Part shown: one piece after another, positions 55,711 through 64,000 of the stretch
Numbering within the stretch: the first letter of the stretch is position 1
Layout: every line of letters starts with the position of its first letter
NCBI RefSeq assembly: GCF_000350225.1
Contig: NW_005179152.1
Span: forward strand, 5,752-69,751
Direction of reading: 5' to 3'
Length of the DNA stretch: 64,000 nt
Source of the DNA: Chondrus crispus
Lineage: Eukaryota; Rhodophyta; Florideophyceae; Gigartinales; Gigartinaceae
Translations under genes and position numbers: made by a program
The notes under the pieces: generated by a model
Databases searched by the model: none
Told to the model about the DNA's origin: nothing
What the model saw: only the letters and a program-made list of their open reading frames with translations

Positions 55711-57069
55711 TCAGTGTTGCATACCCACGCTGTCAGGGCGATCCCACAGCGAGCGTCTGGGCAGCCGTAAGTGTTTGCGACGGCAGTAGCGCACCATCGT
55801 GTTGTAATCCACGTGGTGAGCAGGCTCCCAAGTGTCGTCGTCCGTGGAGTAGCCGTACCAATGGACGCGAAATAGGGGAACGCCGTCACTCCCTGGGGCG
55901 TGCCCGGAGAGCGAATCCACGACGTACTCCGTAGGCACGACTCCCGTAGTGGTCGGGGAAGGCGAGGTCGCCACTGGCGGGGGTGATTGTCGCGGGAGGT
56001 TGACAGCGTTGCTCGACGGGTTGGTGCAGTTGAGCTTGAACGTACACTTCGCGGCGATGGACGGCATGGCCTCAGCGATGGCCTGTTGGATGGTAACTCC
56101 CGTAGGAGGGGTTCCGAGCGGGCCCGGGGTCTCCTGCGAGGGAGGACCCGCCGCCACAGGGCGTAAATTTTCCGAAGTAATTCGCGGCAGAGCGCGGTTG
56201 TTTCGGACGACGCGACACGTGTCATTGGGGGTGGCGGCTCGAGAGGGTGTTTGCGCATTCCCAGGCAGGGACGAGTCCCTGCGGGTAGCTAACGATCTTT
56301 CTGTCGCCGCGGTAGTAACAACCCCCCTGGTAGGACGTTCCCTCGTTGAGGCAGGAGGCTGGGAGGTGAGCTGCGATATGACTCGCTCTCGCCGTCGCCT
56401 GGCCAACGCATCCATTAATCCGGGCGTGCGCCTGTCCGACGGTGCCGGTGAGGGGGCGTCGTCATCCAGGTTGATGTCAGCTCGCAGTTGGTCCATCACT
56501 GGTTCCACGTGGTCATCCTCATCATCGCGTTCGTCCGCCAATGCGGGCGTGGTGTCCTCCGCCGCGTTACGTAGGGGCGGAGACTTGACGATTCTATCTC
56601 GAGAGATCCGGTCCTTCAGTCCTGTTCCTCGAATGACCGTGACTGTGTGGTCATCCACCTTCACGACTGGAAACGGTCCCTCGGTGCGCGGCGCGAGTTT
56701 GTTGTTTACCCGATCCTTGTCGGTCCGTTCCTCTGAGCGTAGGGCTGCTTCTCGAATAACGAGTACTTGGTCCCCTACTTGATATTCCGGCGTAGGGAGT
56801 CGAATCCGCTTATCAAAATCATCCTTGTAGAATAGCTGCCCGGCGCGTAGGTTCTTGTCAGCTGTGGTCATGAGGCCGCGCAACCACGCGAGGAAGCGGA
56901 ACTTGAAATGCGCCCTTGAGGCGGAGGGGGCCAACGTCGGAGTTTGCTGTAGGGACAACGGACTCGGCGTCCGGGATAGCACCAGCTCAAATGGCCTCAT
57001 GCCGATCATGCGGTTGACCGTGCAGTTGTAGCCATAGGTGAGGGCATCCGTGTATTGGTCCCAGTCACG
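55711..57069 (-). pseudogene. Gypsy C integrase C-terminus with chromodomain
   Basis: Follows in frame after a TAA at 57067-57069. It contains GMRPFELVLSRTPSPLS, a basic integrase tail (YQVGDQVLVIREA), a long Ser/Pro/Arg linker, and a C-terminal chromodomain (LFRVHWYGYSTDDDTWEPAH, then RYCRRKHLRLP). In chromoviruses this domain binds modified histone tails and guides insertion. Apart from the upstream stop the frame is intact for 432 residues. Confidence 0.88.
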
Positions 57070-58735
57070 TTAGTTATCGGCCAGATAGTGCCGTAGAGTT
57101 GAGACCAACGTTCTGTTGAATCTTTCCACCTGCCCATTAGTCTGGCGGTGATATGCGGTTGTGAACACACTCTCAATGGAGAGGATTTTGCACACTGCGA
57201 GGAAGAACCTCGAAGTGAATTGACTCCCGTTGTCGGAGAGGAGCTTCACTGGGGCTCCGTAAACGAAGACCCAGTGTGAAATGAACGCCTGAGCTACTGT
57301 CTCGGCGGTGATTTTCCGTAAGGGTACGGTTCGGGTTAACTTGGAGTAACGGTCCGTCATCACCAAGAGGTAACGATGTCCTCTTGGGGTTCGGGGCAGT
57401 TCTCCAAGGATATCAATTGCGATGTACTCCAGGGGGCCTGATGGAGGGAACGTCTTCAATTCTGAGTTGTGTTTACGCAATTTGATGCGGGCCTTGGCGC
57501 AGTCGGGACACATCCGGACTGTGGAATAGGCATCGACCGACATGCTTGGCCAGTAATATCGCTGCCGGAGCGTGTAGAATAAACGCCTACCTCCAGGGTG
57601 ACCTGAGGTGGCGGGATAATGCGATAAATACAACACCCTGTCACGGAGGGTTGTTGGGACGACAATTTGTTCGACACCATCCAGGTGGGCTTTCCGACAG
57701 ATTAAACCTTCTGTGTTGATGAAGAACCGTGACAAACGGAGTTGGGCGGAACCCTCCCCCTTCGCAAGACGGGAAGCCACCTCCTTACACAGGGGATCGG
57801 AGAGTTGCTCCCGCGAAAAATCGTCATGCGTCAGCGCGGCCTTTGATGCCGAGGGTTCCAAGGCATAACAGCCGGATGTCACGTCGACCTCAGGGTCGTC
57901 ATCATTTTCCTCTGTGAACAGAGGATCGTCCTCAAGGTCCAAAGCTGAGTAACAAGGTATCTCCTCGTCCACCGGGACGGTAGTACCCCCCGTGGAGAGT
58001 ATACGACTTAAAGCGTCAGCAAGGCGATTCTTGATTCCCTCCACGTAGGTAACGTCGAAGTCATATTCGGCAAGGCGCAAGCGCCACCGGGCAAGTCGAC
58101 CACTCGCATCGACGAGGTTCATGAGCCACCTGAGAGAATGGTGATCGGTGTTGACCGTAAACCGCTCCCGTTCCAGGTAGGGCCGCAGCGTTTGAATCGC
58201 CCATACGATGGCGAGGCATTCTTTCTCGGTCGTGGAGTAATTGCGTTCCGCTGTAGATAGCGTGCAGGACCAATACCCAACCGGGTATCGGTGCCCATCC
58301 TCATGGGTTTGTAGCAAGGTACAACCCAGTTGAGCGTCTGACGCATCGGTATCGAGCGAATAGGGTAACCCGAGGCGAGGAAGCTTCAACACCGGGGGGG
58401 ATATTAGACACTCCTTCAACGTGTTGAAGGCCGTGGTTTGGACCTCCACAAAGGTGGGAAGGAGATCTGGTTCTCCCTTGCGGAGCATAGCCGTCAGAGG
58501 CGCCGCTATGTTAGCGAAGTGGTCGACAAATCGTCGGTATACATTACACATCCCCAAAAAGGAGCGGAGCTCCGTTTGGGTCCGTGGGGTGGTCGCTTTG
58601 GAGAGCGCTTTGACATTCTTCGGGTGAACTTGCAGTTCCCCCGGTCGAATGATATGTCCCAAGTACTCTACAGAGTGTTGAAAAAACTTACACTTTTTGA
58701 GCTTAAGTGATAAACCCTCCTGTTGTAGGGCTGGA
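57067..58735 (-). CDS. Gypsy C RNase H and integrase core
   Basis: Continuous frame from about 58735 (GLSLKLKKCKFFQHSVEYLG) through RNase H (DTDASDAQLGCTLLQT, TDHHSLRWLM, ADALSRI) and integrase: H2C2 module (LSHYPATSGHPGG...CPDC), D in IAIDILGEL, D in LLSDNGSQF, E in NGQVERFN. All catalytic residues are present. It ends at TAA 57067-57069, where a CAA codon (Gln) is the likely original. The frame links to RT through a one-base loss near 58728. Confidence 0.88.
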
Positions 58736-59768
58736 GTATAACCTCCACATCCTTGAGATGGGAGTCGTGATCCTTGGAGAAAATAATTATGTCGTCCAAG
58801 TAAATCAAGCAACTCTTCCATCGGTAGCCGGAGAGGAGAATATCCAACATTCTTTGAGATGTAGCCGGGGCGTTCATCAGGCCGAAGGGCATTCGGTTGA
58901 ACTGATACGTCCCAGCATGACACGTAAACGTGGTTTTTGCTCTATCCTCCTTGGCTACTGGGATTTGCCAGTAGCCGGAGTTACAATCCAAGGTGGTGAA
59001 CACCTTGGCCTCTCCGAGGGAGTCTAGACACTCGTCCACGCGAGGAATGGGGTACGTGTCTCGCACGGTGTGAGCGTTTAAACGACGGTAGTCGACACAA
59101 AAGCGGAGGCTTCCATCCTGCTTGGGGATGAGGATGACGGGCGACGCCCATTCGGATTTCGATCTGGTGATCACCCCGTTAGCCAACATCTCGTCAACCG
59201 AGGCTTGCTCCGCCTCTCGGGCGCGTGGTCCTGCCCGATACGGTTGGCAACGGAACGGCTTAGCGCCAGGGGTGAGCTCGATGCGGTGGTTTGTCGCGCG
59301 AACCTCGCCCAGAGTCCCGTTCCACATGCCCGCGTAGGGCGTGAGCATGGTGCTGACCTGCCTACGCTGGTGCGGCGGCAGGTGGTCGAGGGGGACGACA
59401 TCCATGGGATGGGAGTCCGACTCCGGGGTTGAGGAGGTTGGCCGAGGGGAGTCGTCGTTCTGTACCGGCGGGCCCCCCTCGTGAAGTTCCGCAGCTAGAA
59501 CTGCGTCTAACGGCATCGCCGTGTGGATCATCGCGCGGGGATGGGGGGATACGAAACCCACTACTTGGTTCTTCGATAATCTCTTGGTGGCCGCTGAGAA
59601 GTTGGCCACCAGGACCCGAAACTCTTGCAACGGGGAGAGGTGAACCACTCCGTTGGAGATGGAGACTCTGTGCTTCGCATATAATTGCGGGTTCGGCTCT
59701 ACGACCGAGAGTCCACTCCTTCCGTTGGTTACGTAAACCCACGTTTGGGTCCCGGCGGGAATATCCAC
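58668..59768 (-). CDS. Gypsy C reverse transcriptase
   Basis: RT polymerase domain: GTLGEVRATNHRIELTPGAK, GSLRFCVDYRRLNAHTVRD, motif A TLDCNSGYWQIP with catalytic Asp, MPFGLMNAPAT, and motif C YLDDIIIF. All three catalytic Asp are kept. The frame ends at 58668 after a one-base loss near 58728; RNase H follows in the next frame. The N-terminal link to protease is also out of frame (about 59780). The first Met shown is not a true start, since this is part of a polyprotein. Confidence 0.88.
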   Translation of the reverse strand: MDIPAGTQTWVYVTNGRSGLSVVEPNPQLYAKHRVSISNGVVHLSPLQEFRVLVANFSAATKRLSKNQVVGFVSPHPRAMIHTAMPLDAVLAAELHEGGPPVQNDDSPRPTSSTPESDSHPMDVVPLDHLPPHQRRQVSTMLTPYAGMWNGTLGEVRATNHRIELTPGAKPFRCQPYRAGPRAREAEQASVDEMLANGVITRSKSEWASPVILIPKQDGSLRFCVDYRRLNAHTVRDTYPIPRVDECLDSLGEAKVFTTLDCNSGYWQIPVAKEDRAKTTFTCHAGTYQFNRMPFGLMNAPATSQRMLDILLSGYRWKSCLIYLDDIIIFSKDHDSHLKDVEVILQPYNRRVYHLSSKSVSFFNTL

Positions 59769-60498
59769 TGCAGGGGCGACCTTAAGCTTGGGGGAAGTAC
59801 GCCCTGCTGTGGGGGAATACTCCTGCTCCGAGGGGAGCGGGGGTGGTCCGCGGCACGACGAGCCGGTTTCCGAACGATGGGTACCTTCGTACCGTCGTCC
59901 AACTCCACGAGCTTGCGTCGGGGGTAGATGGCTTCGACAAATCGGTCGTTAAATTCGCAACCCAGAATAACGGGGGCGGCCAATCGCTCACAGACGATGA
60001 ATGCGCACTTCATGGTGCGGTCACCTAACCGCACCACCAGTGGTATTTGACCGCTGGTACGCAAGGGCCGTCCATTTGCGTCTGCAATTGTCGGGACTTC
60101 GCCCGGGATGAGGAGAGACTCCCATCCTGTGGGTAACGTGTCAGCCCTGACAAAATTAGATCCCGCTCCCGTGTCGAGGATGGTGAGGTGCCTCAGCAAT
60201 ATAGCTGGAGTTAGTCTAAGGTCCGCGTAGACCTTGTAATTTCTCCGAGACAAGGTCATTACTGTCTCGGAGGTCGGAACACCCGGGGCGAGCACTGGGA
60301 TGTTCCTCCGCCATGGTCGGCGTAGAGTACCGAGTCCCTCGGGATCGGGGTTATCCTGGCTAGTACCAGTATGGTTGCGGCCGAGAATTCGGAACCGCTT
60401 CTCCACCTTTGGAGGTGAGTCTTCGTCCGCCAGCTTGGGCGACTGATCTGGGGCGGAGCCCGGGTTTACCTCAGCTGCTGCGGGCTGAGGTTCTCCTA
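59729..60498 (-). CDS. Gypsy C protease (start of pol)
   Basis: Frame -1 to gag, open from the gag end. Active-site motif TILDTGAGSNFVRAD, then LAAPVILGCEFNDRFVEAIY. It lies directly after the AAAAAAC heptamer at 60499-60505. It runs out of frame near 59780, where the RT frame takes over. Confidence 0.85.
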
Positions 60499-61101
60499 GT
60501 TTTTTGGAGGTTGTCGAACGCCGTCAGGGGGCGGGGCAGTCTTCGTCCCCGTGCCTAGATGCGGCGGCGGGGCGGCCGCGGTAGCGGGATTAATCACCCG
60601 GTTGGCGTCATAACTGAGGAGGGCAACGGCGCGGAGGTACGCGTCCGAGGGGACCCGGCCTTTCTGTGCCGTGCTCAGCTTCTCGTACTGATGAGGTACG
60701 AGGGAGACATCCTTCACCTTCAAGTCACAGTCAGGGGCTATATGGTCCCCGACCTTGTAAGAGGCGAAGCAGATGATCTGCGGGAACGGGGGTCCCCGTA
60801 GGTCCTTCTGGATGTTCCGGGAGGGCCGCCCGAAGGCGGGCCCGTGGGGGCTCCCCGTACGCTCCGCAGCGGGTTGGTACGGCTTGCACCGGTCGCCGTA
60901 GAAAAGCGAATCTCCATCGTTGAAGGAGGAGTCCTCCGTTGGTAGGGAAAGCATCCCTCCAGCGTTGTCCCCTTCCGTGGCGAAGTAATTCTCGGCACCC
61001 GCCGCCGTCTGGTAGCTGGCAGTGGGACCGGTCGTTGAAGATGGAACGCTATCAAGAGCGGCAAGGACCTGCTTACCAGGGCGGGGCCTAGCAAACTCCA
61101 C
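60496..61101 (-). CDS. Gypsy C gag C-terminus, degenerate zinc knuckle
   Basis: 201 residues with CFASYKVGDHIAPDC where families A and B have CX2CX4HX4C: the second Cys is missing and the spacing has one extra residue, so zinc binding is doubtful. Then PHQYEKLSTAQKGRVPSDAY, which parallels the sequence after the knuckle in family A. It ends PPKN then TAG at the slippery site. Confidence 0.75.
   Translation of the reverse strand: MEFARPRPGKQVLAALDSVPSSTTGPTASYQTAAGAENYFATEGDNAGGMLSLPTEDSSFNDGDSLFYGDRCKPYQPAAERTGSPHGPAFGRPSRNIQKDLRGPPFPQIICFASYKVGDHIAPDCDLKVKDVSLVPHQYEKLSTAQKGRVPSDAYLRAVALLSYDANRVINPATAAAPPPHLGTGTKTAPPPDGVRQPPKN
60499..60505 (-). promoter_or_regulatory. A AAA AAC -1 frameshift site, gypsy C
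   Basis: AAAAAAC in gag phase A AAA AAC, directly before the gag stop TAG (60496-60498). This is a standard eukaryotic/retroviral slippery heptamer, and the -1 frame runs open into protease. Confidence 0.75.
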
Positions 61102-61125
61102 CCGGCGACTCGGGGCTTGCTGAGC

Positions 61126-61542
61126 TCAGAGGGCCTCTCCATGGGAGCGCTCGTGAGCCACAGTATCCCCGAACGAGGATCGCGGTCGATCCTCGCGGGT
61201 TTGCAGAACTAACGGCTTGATCGCCGGTGTGAGCCCCTCGATGAACAGGGTAGTCCTCTCGTAGGGCGAGTGTACGTCGCCACATCTACCGAGGGCGTTC
61301 AGCATCCGAGTGGCGTACTCGGTTTCCAGTTCGCCCGGTTTTTGGCGTAATTCTCTCAGCGCAGTGAGGGCGTGCTCAATTTCGAGGTTGGTCGCGTAAG
61401 TGCGCAGCAACCAGTTTACGGCTGCCGCCCAGTTCGCGATCCCTTGGGATTTGCGGTGTAACCCTCTTTGGGACTCATACGCCTCTTTTTCGGGCGGGGA
61501 TAACAGGTGGGGGAGAGCCATCAGGGCCATCGCCTCAGTCAT
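61126..61542 (-). CDS. Gypsy C gag capsid fragment
   Basis: Contains MTEAMALMALPHLLSPPEKE, NWLLRTYATNLEIEHALTAL, ELETEYATRMLNALGRCGDV and TLFIEGLTPAIKPLVLQ. These match the capsid region of family A in pattern (WLLR, FIEGL, IKP). It stops at 61126 and is joined to the N-terminal gag by at least one frame change near 61560. Confidence 0.8.
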   Translation of the reverse strand: MTEAMALMALPHLLSPPEKEAYESQRGLHRKSQGIANWAAAVNWLLRTYATNLEIEHALTALRELRQKPGELETEYATRMLNALGRCGDVHSPYERTTLFIEGLTPAIKPLVLQTREDRPRSSFGDTVAHERSHGEAL

Positions 61543-61642
61543 ATTGGCGTTATCAAAGTTCTCCTTGCAACGCGCAAGGAAAACCTATGACCCTGATTGG
61601 GTCCACCCCGCTGAACTTGTAATCTCCCATCACCACGAGGAG

Positions 61643-62761
61643 TTACTGTACCCTCTTACGGGTCGAGGCGTAGACCTTGTCATCTACGGTCTGCCTCGTG
61701 TCCTCGAGGCGATACGCTCGGTAATTACATACACCCCGGAAGCGGTGGTTCGTCGGCTTCCAGACTGAGACGTGCTTCTGTCTGGGGCCGAACGTCGGCA
61801 GCGGGGCCGTGAGTGACTCTGACTCGGAATCCGATTCCGAGTCAGAGGGCGAAGACGAGGCTGAGCTCGAGTACGACGAGGAGGGTCCCTCGGATGGCGG
61901 GTAGGCACTCTTGCCCCCCTTCCGACGTCGAGAGTCGCGTTTCTTCCGGCTTGGCTTAGACTTTTTTTGTCGTCCCTCGCCATCGCCGTCGGAGCTTCCC
62001 CCCGAGTCGGGGTTTCCTCCCGGGGGATTCCGGGAGGGTAATTCACCCTCACGGGGGTCCTGACCGGCGGGGGCGTCCTCTGGGAGCGCCCTCGCGGGGA
62101 CCAATGACGCCGTCGGGTCGGTGAATAGTTGGGGACCGGTCCCCAATGAGGGGACGGGTATCCCCGCGGCCTGTAACGCCGGGATCGTGACGTTGGACAA
62201 GAGTAAGTTCTCGTCCAACGGAGGTAACTCTCGTCTCCGGGAGGTGACTGGCACTTCGCCCGAGGGGGGAGTTGTGGTAACTCTGCCAATGGCCGGAGGC
62301 TTAACAGCAGCAATGGCTGTGGTGGGCGCGGCCGATCCGTCCTGAGTGACAGGCGCCGGACCGGGGCGGTACGTCTTGAGAACGGATAATTCCTGACGGA
62401 GGGACTTGACTTCCTCCGTTACAGTAGCGATCTCCGTCTTCAGAGGGAGGATCGCCTCCTCGACCCTGGCCTCGATGTCTTCTTGCCAGGCCTTGGTCAA
62501 TACGCCTTCCAGGGCGGAGAGGCGATCGCGCTCGCGTGCGGATTGTACATCCGCCTGCGTGGCGACGGTTTCCTCCACGAAGGAGTTGAGGTTCTCTCGC
62601 AGCGCCGACGAGTGCGCTGCCAGTTTCTCCGCCACCGTTGTGAGCGTAAACCTTTCGGCTTCTCGGAGCGCCTCACGGCAGCTCCGAGTTATCCACGCCG
62701 CTACGGGCGCAGGAACGTCTCGGGGACGGGTTTCTCGGGAACTCTCCGACCCGGACACCAT
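61643..62761 (-). CDS. Gypsy C gag N-terminus
   Basis: Start at the ATG at 62761 (MVSGSESSRETRPRDVPAPV). The first 130 residues look like a coiled coil (EEAILPLKTEIATVTEEVKS). A Pro/Ala-rich linker, a Lys/Arg block and a Ser/Asp/Glu-rich run (SDSESDSESES) follow. It ends at TAA 61643-61645, after FRGVCNYRAYRLEDTRQ. Confidence 0.8.
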   Translation of the reverse strand: MVSGSESSRETRPRDVPAPVAAWITRSCREALREAERFTLTTVAEKLAAHSSALRENLNSFVEETVATQADVQSARERDRLSALEGVLTKAWQEDIEARVEEAILPLKTEIATVTEEVKSLRQELSVLKTYRPGPAPVTQDGSAAPTTAIAAVKPPAIGRVTTTPPSGEVPVTSRRRELPPLDENLLLSNVTIPALQAAGIPVPSLGTGPQLFTDPTASLVPARALPEDAPAGQDPREGELPSRNPPGGNPDSGGSSDGDGEGRQKKSKPSRKKRDSRRRKGGKSAYPPSEGPSSSYSSSASSSPSDSESDSESESLTAPLPTFGPRQKHVSVWKPTNHRFRGVCNYRAYRLEDTRQTVDDKVYASTRKRVQ

Positions 62762-62843
62762 GTCTTGAAACACCTGTGAACGGTGGTGAGCACCCTCAAA
62801 AGAAACAATTAGAAAAGAGAAAGGGGTTAGAGACTCCGCAGAT

Positions 62844-62861
62844 TTCTAGGTCGGGAGACCA
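62844..62861 (-). other. Primer-binding site, gypsy C
   Basis: TGGTCTCCCGACCTAGAA, three bases inside the 5' LTR end, identical to both family A copies. Confidence 0.85.
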
Positions 62862-62864
62862 AAC

Positions 62865-63594
62865 TGTCGTGCACTGGGGTCGCGGTGTATAACCCCAGGG
62901 CAGAGCACGCGTGTTCGGAACGCGGGTTGTACGGGAGACCACCCGGTGATAACCGGCAACGGGGTCCGGGCGCGATCGGCGCAATAGGTAGCAAAAAAAG
63001 GAGGGTTAGAACAGCGGATCGCCCAGAGGGCGCGGAGCGGTAGGGACGTCTCGCGCGGTAGAGCGGTTAGTATCCTCGGTAGCAGCACGTGCGGTAGAGC
63101 GGTTGGGATTCGCGGTCGTAGATGGGCTCGCGTAGTGTAGCACGGCTTGTGCTATACTGGCGCGAGGCTACTACCGAGATTCCAGAAGCTTACGAAAAGG
63201 ACCCAAGGCTTCGTGCCTTCTTTACTTAGGGTCGAACGTCGACTATATAGTAGTCGACGTCGTAATAATATTAATTAATAATAATTAATAATAATTAATT
63301 AAAACACGGTAATAAATACCAGCGTACTAGCATAGACGCTATACAGTACGCAATACCCCCCTGTATAGGGTTATGATACCCGCTCACACGTGGGGATCGA
63401 CACGCCTAGACGTGGAGTGACAGACTGTCCGTACTTCGACAGGGCTTACACCCGGCCATGCCTGGGTGGGTAGTTACACGATTACACGTGGTACAGGTAC
63501 ACGAATATCCGTGGTGTACACGTGGGAAGCGCACCCGTGAGGGTGGCATCCCGCGTATGCCTCGCGAATGAGGGAGGCGTACCAGTGCACTACA
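62865..63594 (-). repeat. Gypsy C 5' LTR (730 bp)
   Basis: Same length and, by eye, same sequence as 52222-52951, followed by GTGCC. Confidence 0.95.
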
Positions 63595-63599
63595 GTGCC

Positions 63600-64000
63600 G
63601 AAGCCGGACGGATCGATGCGCTTTTGCGTAGACTATCGCAGGTTAAACGCGGTAACGGTAAAGGACACGTACCCTTTACCGCGCATGGATGAGTGTCTGG
63701 ACTCGCTTGGTGACACCAAGGTTTTCTCGGCGTTGGACGCGATCTCGGAATATTGGCAGATGCCTATCCCTGAGCGCGACCGCGACAAGACCGCGTTTTC
63801 GTGTCACTCAGGTCTGTATCGCTTCTCAAGAATGCCCTTCGGGCTAACCAACGCGCCAGCGACGTTCCAGAGAGCAATGGATATCCTGCTCTCTCCGTTC
63901 CGTTGGAAATGCTGTTTGGTGTATCTGGATGACATAATAATTTTTAGCAAGTCGTGGGAGGAGCACATCGTGCACGTGGATGAAATACTTTCTGTATTGG
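63600..64000 (+). CDS. Gypsy A copy 2 reverse transcriptase, continued (partial)
   Basis: Open to the window edge. KPDGSMRFCVDYRRLNAVT-like start, motif A FSALDAISEYWQ with catalytic Asp, RMPFGLTNAPATFQRAM and motif C YLDDIIIF. No lesion is seen in these 401 bases. It joins the RT start at 52221 once the nested element and one GTGCC are left out. Confidence 0.92.

Larger units (their letters stand above)
52222..63594 (-). mobile_element. Ty3/gypsy family C, complete nested element (11373 bp)
   Basis: Two 730-bp LTRs that look identical by eye (52222-52951, 62865-63594), flanked by the direct repeat GTGCC (52217-52221, 63595-63599). It sits in the RT gene of gypsy A copy 2. On the minus strand: PBS 62844-62861, gag, protease, RT, RNase H, integrase, chromodomain. 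On the plus strand: a long antisense ORF (53300-54934). Despite the identical LTRs, gag and pol carry stops and frameshifts (61643, about 61560, about 59780, about 58728, 57067-57069). Confidence 0.95.
47261..64000 (+). mobile_element. Ty3/gypsy family A, copy 2, interrupted by gypsy C
   Basis: LTR 47261-48306, PBS 48311-48328, gag 48470-50757, protease and RT start 50628-52221, then the nested gypsy C (52222-63594); RT resumes at 63595 and runs off the window. Protein order and sequence match copy 1 (8066-16122) in inverse orientation. It keeps the RT motif A Asp that copy 1 has lost. Confidence 0.93.

Noticed and set aside
55949..56782. 277-codon plus-strand ORF over gypsy C integrase C-terminus
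   Set aside because: Antisense shadow of the chromodomain frame, which carries the recognisable motifs.

Overview
This is eukaryotic DNA built mostly of nested, decaying transposable elements around very few host genes. I see no bacterial operons, tRNA or rRNA. The one intact host gene is an intron-less ferric-reductase/NADPH-oxidase-like membrane protein with a TATA box about 100 bp upstream. Single-exon genes, moderate GC and a mixture of Ty3/gypsy, Ty1/copia, DIRS-type and TIR elements would fit a multicellular red alga such as Chondrus. That is inference from style only; no sequence was searched.

Layout. 1-1819: a long minus-strand ORF running off the left edge, resembling a transposase-type protein. 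2.2-3.7 kb: two minisatellites (units of about 102 and 106 bp). 3.9-8.0 kb: degraded coding remnants. 8.07-16.12 kb: a minus-strand Ty3/gypsy element (family A, copy 1) with gag, protease, RT, RNase H, integrase and chromodomain, a right LTR, and no visible left LTR. 16.15-17.05 kb: a broken ANTH-domain (AP180/CALM-like) host gene cut by an assembly gap. 17.4-20.1 kb: broken minus-strand genes. 20.53-28.50 kb: a TTA-flanked TIR transposon split by a complete copia-type element (21456-28177, 5-bp TSD). 28.5-39.3 kb: host DNA with the reductase gene. 39.33-44.95 kb: a gypsy element of a second family (B), split in its protease by a TA-flanked 464-bp MITE. Family B carries, on the antisense strand between RNase H and the 3' LTR, an ORF that begins with a near-perfect histone H3 N-terminal tail. 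45.0-46.9 kb: a DIRS-type RNase H plus tyrosine-recombinase fragment. 47.26 kb to the right edge: family A copy 2 (plus strand), whose RT gene is interrupted exactly at 52222-63594 by a complete gypsy element of a third family (C, minus strand) with two apparently identical 730-bp LTRs and a GTGCC target duplication. Family C also carries a long antisense ORF between its chromodomain and its 3' LTR.

How the parts work together. Each LTR element has gag (particle), protease, RT/RNase H (copying) and, except family B, integrase (insertion). Families A and C share an 18-nt primer-binding site, similar LTR ends, a chromodomain, and a -1 gag/pol overlap with a slippery-type heptamer directly before the gag stop (A AAA AAC in C, G GAA AAC in both A copies). 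No element in the window has fully intact ORFs, yet family C moved recently. That suggests it was mobilised in trans, or that some lesions are assembly errors.

The observation most worth follow-up is the H3-tail ORF at 43435-44214 (minus strand). It keeps K4, K14, K18 and K23 but has R at position 9 and V at position 27, the two main silencing lysines.
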